A program made the position numbers and the translations under genes. The notes below the pieces were generated by a model. The model worked only from the letters and a program-made list of their open reading frames with translations, had not been told where the DNA came from and made no database searches. Below, one piece after another: positions 32,340 through 41,879 of a DNA stretch of 64,000 bases (the first letter of the stretch is position 1; each line of letters begins with the position of its first letter). Source of the stretch: Lactarius indigo (taxonomy: Eukaryota > Basidiomycota > Agaricomycetes > Russulales > Russulaceae); assembly GCA_025766275.1 (NCBI GenBank), contig JAFKAC010000008.1:1798001-1862000 (forward strand), given 5' to 3'.

Positions 32340-35300
32340 TCACACGTTAATCGTATCCCTGCTGAGTTGTCTCACCGCTTCTATCTCATCTTCAACCCTT
32401 GGTAGGGCATTAGCACGCTCCAGCCGATAGATAGAGTCCATCTTGTGGTGATGAACGACCCCCTTCTCCTCTTGAAGGCGTCGGATGCGCCCTTCGAGTT
32501 GTTCCTTGGCAAACGCATTCTGTTGGTAACGACGCACCTCTTCCGTAAGTGTCACATCTCCGATACGTTGGAGCATAGCGTCGGCGGGGTGACGATCCCT
32601 AAGCAGGAAGAGATCTTCATGCGCGATGAAAGCGCGGTTGTTGTGTGGGAGATGCGGCGTGGCATACAGGGGTCGCCCGTAGATATACGGAGACCCTGGA
32701 ACTAGTCCGAGAACGAAGGGGTCGCCGGCCTTGATAATTTGTATGTGCGAGGCCTGTACTGTAAGTCCGTTGGGGAGACGGACCGGGAACGGAACGTAAT
32801 TGGGTCGTCCATTGACCCGGAACCCCTCAGGGATAATGATGCTGAGGGCGCTGTCGTCTGCTCCGAGTGGCGTACAACGAGCAGCGTGGGGTGCTGAGAT
32901 GTATCCCCGGTGCATAGGCGTTCCGTCTGAGTCGACGAGATAGGGAGTAGCCTCTGGGGCTCCAGGGTACTGTTCATAGTCAAGGAATGAGTGTCGTGAG
33001 GGGTAATAATCTTCATAGTGGTTGTCATCCTCAGCTTGGTCCAATACTCCTTCCTCTCCCTCGCCATCTTGCGCCGCGAGGCGGCGATATGCAATTGCTC
33101 TTGCTGCCACTTCCGCACCGTTTCCTTCCACTCCCGTTCGTAGTTCTTCATCGTGTCTGGCCCCTTCAGAGCTCGTGAGAGCCGCTTGAAGTTGGAAGAG
33201 TTCATCTTCCGTGATGGTGTGGGTTGTGGCTCCAGTGTTGGGGTCGATGATATTGTACAGTGGCTGAGGTGCTGGTTGAATTGGTGTAGGGTCGTCGGAG
33301 ACCACTCCCGGCATGGGCATAGGAAATCTTTGCAGTGCCTCGGACAGGTCTGCTGCACTGTCCTGTCGCTGGAGTCGTCCCTCTTCTGTGGATTGACCAT
33401 CAGAGGGCTGTTGCTGGCCTCGTTGATGAGCTCGTTGTTGCTCAGTGGTGGCGGGAACGACAAGGCTAGGGGAGACGAGGGGCGCGATGATGGTTTCGAG
33501 GAGGTCAAGGTGGTCATTGCGAGGGATAGAGGACATGAGAGGGGATGGTGACTTATCGCGTTGAATGGCGGTCCTTATATGTACTTTTTGTTCGGGGTTA
33601 GAATTTTTAAACTCCCGAATGGCTTCATCAGCAAAGACGTCATCCTTATCGACCCACTGGTTATCCGAGTCAGGGTAGCCCTTCCATTTGACAAGATATT
33701 GAAGCTGACGTCTTCTGCCAAATCGCCGAGAGTCCAGAATCTTCTCAACTTCATATTCTTCTTCGTTATCGACCAGATCCGGTGGTGGGCGCTGATAGTT
33801 TGGCCCGTGCGTGGGTGTTTCGCGATAAGGTGTGAGAAGATCTATGTGGAAGACGTCGTGGATGCTCCACTGCATGGGAAGTTCAAGGCGATAGTTGACA
33901 GGGGACATCACCTGGATGACCTTAAACGGTCCATGTCGTTTGGCAGCTAGTTTTGCGGTTGGCTGGTGTGTACGTAGGTGGCGTCCTTCGAGCCACACGA
34001 GGTCTCCCTCCTTGAACGTGGGCGTATCTTTATGTTTAACCCATGACTTTTGCGCCCTGAGCATGCACGAAAATGCACGCTGTCGCGCCTGCTTGAACTG
34101 GTCTAGTCTCAGGGACACTTGTGGAATGGGGGAAGGTCTATCGGTCCAATCAGCGCGGGGGTTGAACCCTGATAAGAGAAAGAATGGGGACTCTCGTGTG
34201 GTTTCATTGGGCCAGTTGTTATGCGTGAATTCCGCCATGGGCAGATAACGGACCCAATCATCCTGTCGTTCATTCACCCAGAAGTGGAGATATTGTTCCA
34301 GCCACTGATTTGTCCATTCTGATTGGCCGTCGGTTCTGGGGTGATAAGCGGTCGAGATATTCTGGCTGATGCCAAGGATTTTGCATATCTCCCACATGAA
34401 CTTGGATGCGAAGCGGGGGTCTCAGTCACTGATAACACGCGAGGGGAGTCCGAATCGTGGGAATACGTGGGAAACGTACAGGGCGGCCATCCCTTCGGCG
34501 GTTACCTCTTCGTTGCAGGGAATGAAAACAGCAGCCTTGGTACAGTCGTGGTCTGTTACTGTCAAAATAGAATCATAGCCACGAGAGATGGGGAGTTTAG
34601 TAATGAAGTCCACCGCGATGGTTTCGAATGGTAGGGACTCCGGTTTGGGGTAGATAGGTTGCAGGGGTGCTCTGATGGGTCGGAGGTTGACCTTGTGTCG
34701 CTGGCATTCTGCACAGCCTTTGACATAGTCCATAACATCGTTTTTCATTTGCGGCCACCAGTAATATCGCTCGGTAAGTTGGAGGGTTCTTTTGATGCCA
34801 GGGTGGCCATAGACAGGGGAGTCATGGTGAGCAGCAATGATGGTGCGTTTGTCATGGATACCGCCGGTGACCACTCGGCGTCCCTCCTTATACCATGTCC
34901 CTTCAATGTCTTTTAGCTTATGAGCGTTGACCCAGGGCTTCAACTTAGCTATATCTTGCTCATAGATAGGGTGTTTCGGGGTCATCTCCGCTGGTAGGAT
35001 TTCGGGTCTCCAATGCGGGTGTTGCGGTTTCTCTAGTGTGGCTGCACGTATGAAAACACTTTCCGGTAGTACCGTTATTCCTTCGTTGTCGTTTTCCCCT
35101 TGGTTGTAGTCTGGTCTACGTGATAGAGCGTCGGCGTGTCCATTGGAAGTTCCTTTGATGTGGTGAATCTCGAAATCGTATTCAGAAAGTTCGAGTACTT
35201 CCCTGGCGACGCGCCTACTAATCTTTTGTGGTGATTTCCAGTATTGCAAGTTGAGGTGGTTGGAGAAGACTTTGATTTTATGGGGGGAGCCCGCCAGGAG

Positions 35301-37160
35301 TGGTCTCCAATGGCGGAAGGCCTTGATGATTGCCAGTAGTTCAAGGTCATAGATGTCATAATTTCGCTCTGCTTCGTTGAGGGTGGACGAGTAGTAACCG
35401 ATGGGGTGTCGTTTACCATCCGCTTTGCGTTGGAGAAGGACTGCTCCGGTTGCGAACCCAGATGCGTCCACTTCTAGCTCGAATTGTTGAGTGAGGTCGG
35501 GGTGCGCTAGGACGGGTTCGCTGGTGACTAGTGCTTTGAGGTCTTGAAATGCCTTTTCCTCTTCGGTTCCCCAGTGCCATTCTGTGTCTTTGCGCGTGAG
35601 TTTGTTGAGCGGCCGTGCTTTAGATGCGAAACCTCGTATAAAAGGTCGGTAAAAATTGCAGAAGCCAAGAAAAGAGCGGACGTCCTTAACCTTGGATGGT
35701 GTAGGCCAATCCTGTATGCCGGAAATTTTGACGGGGTCCATGTGTGTCACCCCCTTTTCAAGGATTACCCCCAGGTAATCCATACGTGGGGAGTGAAAAA
35801 GGCATTTCTCGAGTTTGTAGTATAGGTCATGTTCTGCGGATACGCGGAGCACGTCTTTGACAGCTTCTATGTGGTCTGGTAGGGAATGGGCAAGTTTGGT
35901 AGCGATGCCGATGTCATCCATATAGACCCGGATGATGGTTCCTCGTGCTTCGTGTTTTGCGATGACGTCTCTAAAGATGAAATTCATCATGGTCTGGAAC
36001 GTTGCGGGGGAGTTGGTAAGGCCGAAAAACATCACCGTTGGTTCGAATAGTCCATATCGTGTTTTGAACGCCGCCTTCTCTTCATCACCTTCTTTGATGC
36101 GTACGTTGTTATACCCCCACCTAACGTCAAGCTTAGTGTAGATATGGGCGTTGCTGAGGTCGGTTATAAGGTCAGTGATGAGAGGGAGTGGGTATTGGTT
36201 GCGAATAGTGACGGCGTTGATTTTTCGATAGTCCTGAACAGGCCATAACTTCCCATCCTTCTTCTTGATGAAGAAGGACGAAGCGTATGGGGATTTGGAC
36301 GGTCGTATGTATCCTTTCTTGAGTTGTTCGTTGATCCATTCGCGTAGTTTCTTGTCTTCTTCCTGCGTCATGGGGTATATTTTACAGTCAATTGCGTCAG
36401 CTGTTCCTGGTTTGAATTCGATGGCATGATCCCAGGGCCTGCTGGGCGGAAACCTGTCCGATGCTTCTTCGCTGAAGAGACGTTCAAATTCGCGATATTC
36501 GGGAGGTAACTCAGCTTTAGTGATATATTGTTGAGCAGCGATGGCGAGGTCGGTAGCAGTGGCTCTGATTCGGCATTCTTCTTCGAATTGTTGCCGTTGT
36601 TCGTCCATAACGACACAGGAATGTATTATTTCGTAATCGTTGTTTTGAACGGTGGCCGTCGCAACAACTGATGTTGTTTTAATATAGGGGTTGACTGATC
36701 GAATAATGATAGGGAGCATATCTTCATGTATGGCCGCTTGTGACCACTTGATATGTGGGTCATAAATAGCTAGCCACGGGTATCCTAGCACGATGTCTTC
36801 GTTGCCGATGTCCGTGATAAGGAAGCGGATCTCCTTATGAATTCCTTTAGTTTGAACGTCGACATCAGTATAATGAGTGATACGTCCCGACTTATTTTCT
36901 GTGTTATCGATGTTCCATATTTTCTTTGGAATATCAAGCGGTTTGGATCCAAGCCCCATTCTTTTTACAAAAGAGGGTTTCATGAAGCAATGGGTTGCTC
37001 CAGAGTCGACTAATGCTCGTATGTCGGCCATTGCGTAACTGGTGCGAATCAATACTGGAACTCTCATAGAACGATAGCGAGTCATGATTACACTGTTACA
37101 ATTAACTGCCCTCACCCAGGCCGATGGGTTCAGGCGTCCTGAAAACCCTCCTTCTTCCAC
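32340..37160 (-). CDS. pol: Chromovirus pol, interrupted by one stop codon
   Basis: A 1,606-codon frame in the -1 frame relative to gag, overlapping it by 31 bp. It has aspartic protease (ALVDSGATH, about residues 49-57), reverse transcriptase with YMDD at about residue 410, RNase H (LEVDASGFATG), integrase zinc finger (H-x-H with C-x-x-C in GCAECQRH) and an integrase core with the first Asp in AVDFITKLP and the second Asp in VISD. It is broken directly after VISD by TGA (complement of 34422-34424), where related integrases have Arg (SDRDPRF). The frame then resumes with DPRFASKF, the catalytic Glu in RTDGQSEWTN, and a chromodomain (EYEVEKILD...LVKWKGY, about 33590-33750). About 410 residues follow, ending in a predicted coiled coil. 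Such a long tail after the chromodomain is unusual. The single stop should abolish integrase activity. Confidence 0.9.
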
Positions 37161-39187
37161 AACTGCTGGAGGATAATGTCCTTGACGTCGTCCGACTCCC
37201 CTGCTACTCCGTTAAGCCAATCACTGGCGCGCTGTTGAGGGGGTGTTTCTTGAACCGCCCTGGTAGCGACTTCGGGTTCTTGCTGATGATAGTCGGTATC
37301 AACGTACCGACTGGTAGATGCTTGGGATTGATAATCCCTTCGTGGTTGTCTGCAGTCATGGGCCATGTGTCCGTCCTTTCCGCAATTATAGCAAGTGACT
37401 GGCCTTTGGTTGTTACGTCCTCCTCCTCTCTGCAAAAACCCTCCTCTCGGTCGATAAGGGGGACGAGGGGCAAGTATGTCTTCGGCTCCTGTTAGTCGCC
37501 CTCGGATACGGTCGGCGGATGTATCCATTGCATTTGGGTCTCGAGGGAGATTTCTAGGCTGCCACGAACTTCTTGGTGGCCCTTGCCAAGGGCGCGACCG
37601 CTGCGATCTCTCTTGCTTTTGTGGTGCCCCTTTGTTGAGCATTGCTTTAAGATGCATGTATTGCTGTTGGCGGGTGGTGGCTGCTTCTTTCCACTCGCGG
37701 TAGTTATGTGGAGAGTCGAGGGTGTATACTTTGGAATATAAGTCGGTGGGTAGTCCGCTTGCGAATAGATCAAGCGTCTGTGGGTCATCAAGCCGATATT
37801 GTGCGCGTCGCACTAGCTGTTCGAATTGGGTGCAATACTCATCTAGATTGCCTCCAATCATTTTAAGCCCTTTTTTTAACTCGTATTGGGCTTGCTCCTG
37901 TTCCATCGTGTTTCTAAAGCGTTGCATAAAACTGCGCATGACTTCGTTCCATAGTCCTTCGCTGGTCCGGGGTATTCCTGCTTGTATCTGGCTGTTGAGC
38001 CAGGTAAGCATCGCCAATACCCATTCGCTGACGTTGACGCCTTTGATGTATGACAGGAAAAGGAGGGCCCGTCGATATGGAGTGGCCATGATACCTTCGT
38101 CCGCGTTCATACCCCAATAGACGTGCCATTGAGTGAGAAACGCTTCGACTTTTGCGCGTTCTCCGTCGAACACTGTTGGTGCTTCGCCTGCTAATTTACT
38201 ATTTGGAGGGGGAATAATAGGACCTGCACCTGGTAATCCTCCTCCCGGGTGTCCTCCTCCTGGTGGTCCGCCAGGGAACCCTCCAGGGAATCCCCTAAAT
38301 CCGTGTCCTCGTGGTGGCGGTCCTCCTCCTGGTAGGTCGCCAGGGGGTCCGTTTCCTCCACTGGGGGGGTCGGCTACGTCTGGTCCGATGGCTCGATGGA
38401 TTGCTGCGTCATCATCAGTCATTCGATGACCGGTAAAGGGGTTGATGGGAGCCAAATTGGCTCGTGATTCTTCGGCGATACGTCGTTGTTCTTCTAGGGC
38501 TATTTGATCTCTTGCCTCCGTGGTAAGTCGTACTTCTTCCTCCGTAATAGTGGCAGTAGCCATGGCGACTGCTGGGCTGTGGATGTGGATTACTTCCGGT
38601 TTGGGTTGATGAATAGTCAAGGACTCAGTGTGTTGTATAATGTGGTCACCAATGGCCCCTAGACTGGCGTCTTCTGCTGGTGTATTTCCTCGGCTTGGTG
38701 ACTGCTGACTGTCGGAGGCTTCTTCCCCACTGATTCCTTTGTCTGTATGTTCTTGTGCTTGTCCGTCAATAGGACCGTAGTCTGCGCGGCTATTTAGCTC
38801 TCGCATGTCAATATCGCAGTTGTAGTTTCGCCCTGCTGGTCGCACAATGTCCCAGCGATGATCTATAGGGTTCCAAGTAACCTCGGTCCAACAGAGGTGT
38901 TCGAAATTGAACTCAACAGGTCGGAAACGGTTAGGACCGTTAAATTCCACAAAGTACCCGGTGTCTTCTTCTCGTTCTCTCCACTGAGCTGCTCCTAAGA
39001 ATCTTGTTGGTACGTTGCGATCTCCTCGTCGTGCAATATGATAAGGATGGAAGGACGTCCACTGGTCTCTGGTCGAGTACGCCACGATGAGGATCTTGGT
39101 CTTAATGTTACGCTCCACCGGCGTTAGTCCAACTTGGACTCTGAATAGGTGTAATCGACTTAGCGAAAAAGGGCAAATGGGGATCAC
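37130..39187 (-). CDS. gag: Chromovirus gag with CCHC zinc knuckle
   Basis: 685 aa if translation starts at the Met at 39187, which lies inside the 5' LTR. The first 30 codons are LTR and the frame then passes through the PBS. An N-terminal domain (QWTSFHPYHIARRGDRNVP...) is followed by an acidic linker and a Gly/Pro-rich segment (about 38200-38360). A Retrotrans_gag-type capsid domain follows (PTVFDGERAKVEAFL through LPTDLYSKVYTLD), then a basic segment and a zinc knuckle CYNCGKDGHMAHDC near 37360-37400. It ends in WKKEGFQDA and TGA at 37130-37132. The frame is intact. If initiation inside the LTR is not used, the next Met is near residue 127, which would delete most of the N-terminal domain. 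Confidence 0.88.
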   Translation of the reverse strand: MIPICPFSLSRLHLFRVQVGLTPVERNIKTKILIVAYSTRDQWTSFHPYHIARRGDRNVPTRFLGAAQWREREEDTGYFVEFNGPNRFRPVEFNFEHLCWTEVTWNPIDHRWDIVRPAGRNYNCDIDMRELNSRADYGPIDGQAQEHTDKGISGEEASDSQQSPSRGNTPAEDASLGAIGDHIIQHTESLTIHQPKPEVIHIHSPAVAMATATITEEEVRLTTEARDQIALEEQRRIAEESRANLAPINPFTGHRMTDDDAAIHRAIGPDVADPPSGGNGPPGDLPGGGPPPRGHGFRGFPGGFPGGPPGGGHPGGGLPGAGPIIPPPNSKLAGEAPTVFDGERAKVEAFLTQWHVYWGMNADEGIMATPYRRALLFLSYIKGVNVSEWVLAMLTWLNSQIQAGIPRTSEGLWNEVMRSFMQRFRNTMEQEQAQYELKKGLKMIGGNLDEYCTQFEQLVRRAQYRLDDPQTLDLFASGLPTDLYSKVYTLDSPHNYREWKEAATTRQQQYMHLKAMLNKGAPQKQERSQRSRPWQGPPRSSWQPRNLPRDPNAMDTSADRIRGRLTGAEDILAPRPPYRPRGGFLQRGGGRNNQRPVTCYNCGKDGHMAHDCRQPRRDYQSQASTSRYVDTDYHQQEPEVATRAVQETPPQQRASDWLNGVAGESDDVKDIILQQLWKKEGFQDA
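37142..37148 (-). promoter_or_regulatory. -1 ribosomal frameshift heptamer GGGTTTT
   Basis: On the minus strand the gag frame reads GAG GGT TTT CAG and the pol frame reads GGG TTT TCA, exactly the X XXY YYZ slip (GGG, TTT, T). It lies in the 31-bp gag/pol overlap, 18 nt before the gag stop is completed. About 12 nt downstream ACCCA-TCGGCC-TGGGT can form a small hairpin. Confidence 0.75.
39093..39103 (-). other. Primer-binding site of the Tf1/sushi self-priming type
   Basis: On the minus strand AAGACCAAGAT starts 2 nt after the 5' LTR. It does not begin TGG, as tRNA-primed sites do. It is perfectly complementary over 11 nt to ATCTTGGTCTT in the LTR (complement of 39335-39345), which lies 34 bp after the start of the TATA box, at the predicted mRNA 5' end. 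Confidence 0.7.
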
Positions 39188-39610
39188 GTGTCAACCCAAT
39201 GCGAGCTGAACAGGGGCACGCTGGCACACACTGCAGCAAAAGGATGAAGAAGATCTATCCCTTGGTGGATAGAGGTGGAAGTACACTCAGTTCAGAAACT
39301 AAGGCGAGAGACGAGTCAAGGTGGTGGATTGAAGAAGACCAAGATAGAGATCCTTGGTCCTCCGGAACAACTATTTATACAAGTACGCGCAGGCTTTAAA
39401 GCGCCGCTGAAACAGTAAGTAACCTATAGTGTAACTAGCTCGAACCCTAGTACCGCTATCCTAGGAATGAGTCATACATGAGTCACAATCACATGCGAAC
39501 TACTATGCTGACTGATAAGATGTAAGAGTCCATGACTAATACTAGTATCAGACCGTAGTCATAACCGGTCATGAGCCTTTCGTAACATGTAGTAAGTCCG
39601 TACCGTAACA
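39106..39610 (-). repeat. 5' LTR of the chromovirus
   Basis: 505 bp, TGTTACG to CGTAACA. TATAAATA on the minus strand at the complement of 39372-39379 predicts transcription from about 39345-39349. Sequence aligned to the 3' LTR without gaps at an offset of 7,300 bp. Confidence 0.92.
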
Positions 39611-39615
39611 CAACC
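39611..39615. repeat. Target site duplication, right
   Basis: CAACC, matching 31801-31805. Confidence 0.9.
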
Positions 39616-40698
39616 CGCATACTTATACTTGGAGCTTCAGGGTCCGGTTTCTCTGTTCATGCCATTGAATCAGCTTCCGTCTTGTTGGTCATTACCCGCT
39701 GTAGTTGTAAGCACATCCCTGTCGACAGGAGCAGGATATTGCTAGTGGCAACACCACTTGCATTATGGATAACTGGCGCCTGTGTGGTGGTGAGTTTTCC
39801 AGCTGTCTAGTGTATTCTACTAATTGGCTGAAAGGCTTTTGGATTCAGGACGTTATGTGTGATCCCCTGTGCAATCCCCAAACCTCTTTAGGTCCTTCAG
39901 GGCCTTGAGCTTCAAGTCTTGCATGCGTGTGAGCTATGCTCACGGCAAACATCCTCAACTCCGAACATTGCTCTTGACAACCAGGCCATATAACATAGTT
40001 GTACTGTAGCAACAATATGAATATTTCTCCTGTTCTGTCGGATGCATGAAAATGTAATTTCACCACGCAGCCTGAGGTATTGTAGTCATCATCCCATTGC
40101 ACGGCAAGCACGACTTCGCATTGAAAGCGATAAGTATAATTTTATTCATTTATTTGTATTTATAACATTTATTTTCTGTGGGAAAAAAGACCGGCATGGG
40201 TCGTTTAAACCCCGGTACCACTGTACTCAAAATGGAAGGGGCCTATTGATTTGGATCCCGCTGTAAAAACCCCCCTCTACCGCACGCACAGCTCTGTAGG
40301 AGGGACAAGACTTGTGTGACGCGAGAGGCCCGTCATCAAGAGATGGAAAAGGGTGCTTTGGCACCCCAAGCAAGGCTGGTCAGGTCGCGGAAAGTGAGAA
40401 TGATTCTTGATCAGAGGGGATTCCAGCGGTAGATTGCGATAACCGGGGACTTGGCGGCGCCACCTCGGAGGTAGAACTCTTGTCTCACTCGCCATCCTGC
40501 CTTAGTGAAAAAACATCAAGCTGTTGCCCATTCGCTTTCGTACCGCGCCGAAGACCTGTGAAGTAAACTAAAAATATTTTCAAGCTTCAAAATAAATATA
40601 TACGCCTGCACATGCCGTTTCTATCTCTCACAGGCTGAACCTCGCGTCCACTCTTTTTCTTGCGACCATTCGAGTCCATCTTGATACTGTCATTCCTA
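39616..40698. other. Spacer between retrotransposon and RFARGLPPLPP gene 2
   Basis: 39616-40260 has no recognised gene. 40280-40480 is similar to 43580-43760 (shared block with GGGACAA-C-TGTG-CGCGAGAGG, then ATCAA-AGA-GG-AAA), the upstream region of the third RFARGLPPLPP copy, so the duplicated unit extends at least 400 bp upstream of the gene. AATAAATATATACG at about 40588-40601 is a likely TATA region. Confidence 0.45.
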
Positions 40699-41879
40699 AT
40701 GCAGAGATTCGCCTTCCTGCTTCTTGCGGCTTCAGTCGCGCTTTTGGCGATAGTTATACCTGCCGAGGCTGCTTTGCTCGGCAAGCGCGAGACGAATGCA
40801 CAGCGCTTTGCAAGGGGGCTCCCTCCCCTTCCTCCTGCCAGGCGATCTCCGACCGAAAGTGCGTGGAAGTGTCCCTTCCTTGATCCATTTTGCTGATTGG
40901 TGGTTATGCCGATAGCTGCAAAGCGTAGGCAAGTTTCGCAACCGCCCAGCTCGTCGTAAGTAGATCGTTTTCTAAATGAATGCGACACACCCCCTAATCC
41001 ATCAATGGTCATCGCTCTCTTAGCACGACAGGTCGTCTCGAGGTGCGCTGGGCTGTCGACGGCACTGTACTAGGCCACGTCTCAAATGATCCGATCCGCG
41101 GCCCGTGCGTACGTTTTCCAACCTTCTGACCTTCTGCTCCTCATACTTTGCTTCAGGATCGGACTCAATGTCGTATCTGGTCCCAATCCGGCTACTGGGG
41201 ATCTCATTGTTGAGTTTTCGGGTTCGAGCCTTCTAGCCCAGGTACACTATTACATCTGGCGGTTTCTTTCGTCCACCTCGTCTTGCTTCGCTTTCTCACC
41301 CTGGACCGATATGATTCCAGGGTCCCCTATTTGCTGCCCCATATTACATCGGTGGATATGGTCCGGATCTTTTGTCACCTCAAAATACAAAGTAGGTTCA
41401 TTACTTAGCTCGCATGCTCCGGTTTAGACCACTGACCATTGGATTAGCGCCATTCAGTTTTTCAACGTTGATATTGGACGTAAGACCTCGCCCAGATCCT
41501 GAGTTCCGTTCGGACACTTATTTTCTTTGTTCCATGCAGCGAATGCGGAGATCTGGAGTCTAGACACGACCTCGGGAGCGCTCAACGGTGAGTAGTACCT
41601 GCTGCCTCCAGTGGCCCTTGGGTTCCTGGCTCAAAACTTGTGCTGAATGTGGCCGACACGCTCTATTCATAGCGACCTGGACCAATCCAGATAACACCAA
41701 AGTCCAGCCTACCCTTATTTTCTACGCCGACTCAAATGTGCTGAGCTTTACTTCTAACCCCCTGGCGCTCTACAATTCTGAGTTGGCATTGCCAGTTGTA
41801 CGGATCCCCTTCCATCACCTCTATTTTTGACCTTTCTCAGTTGACACTACCTTCACAGACCATCTTCCTCACACAATAG
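40699..41879 (+). CDS. Small secreted RFARGLPPLPP-family protein 2
   Basis: Exon 1 encodes a signal peptide (FAFLLLAASVALLAIVIP), GKRETNAQRFARGLPPLPP and RRSPTES, then a donor GTGCGT. Following exons encode RLEVRWAVDGTVLGHVSND, IGLNVVSGPNPATGD with VEFSGSSLL, GPLFAAPYYIGGYGPDLL, DHWISAIQFFNVDIG, NAEIWSLDTTSGALN, ATWTNPDNTKVQPTLIFYADSN with LSFTSNPLALYN, and a short last exon ending at the TAG at 41877-41879. The domain is beta-rich, without recognisable catalytic motifs. It is nearly collinear with the minus-strand gene at 23.5-24.9 kb, 3' flank included. The junction near 41390-41425 (donor GTAGGT, acceptor TTTAG) leaves the frame off by one with canonical sites, as in copy 1. Either an unusual splice is used or both copies share a lesion. 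Confidence 0.65.

Larger units (their letters stand above)
31806..39610 (-). mobile_element. Full-length chromodomain Ty3/Gypsy retrotransposon
   Basis: 7,805 bp from TG to CA, transcribed on the minus strand. It comprises a 5' LTR (39106-39610), a self-priming-type PBS (39093-39103), gag, pol in the -1 frame, a polypurine tract (32311-32323) and a 3' LTR (31806-32310), flanked by CAACC. Pol order is protease, reverse transcriptase, RNase H, integrase and chromodomain, the chromovirus layout. The LTRs differ at 9 of 505 positions by eye, with no indels; all are transitions and eight are at CpG. One in-frame stop interrupts the integrase. The element lies just upstream of the proline-rich pseudogene. 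Confidence 0.93.

Noticed and set aside
32702..33517. 271-codon minus-strand frame overlapping pol in another frame
   Set aside because: Low-complexity shadow of the pol C-terminal tail; no independent signature.
37990..38400. Regular CCTCCTGG-type repeats that might suggest a CRISPR-like or satellite array
   Set aside because: They encode the Gly/Pro-rich segment of gag; there are no spacers of constant length. No CRISPR array is present in the window.
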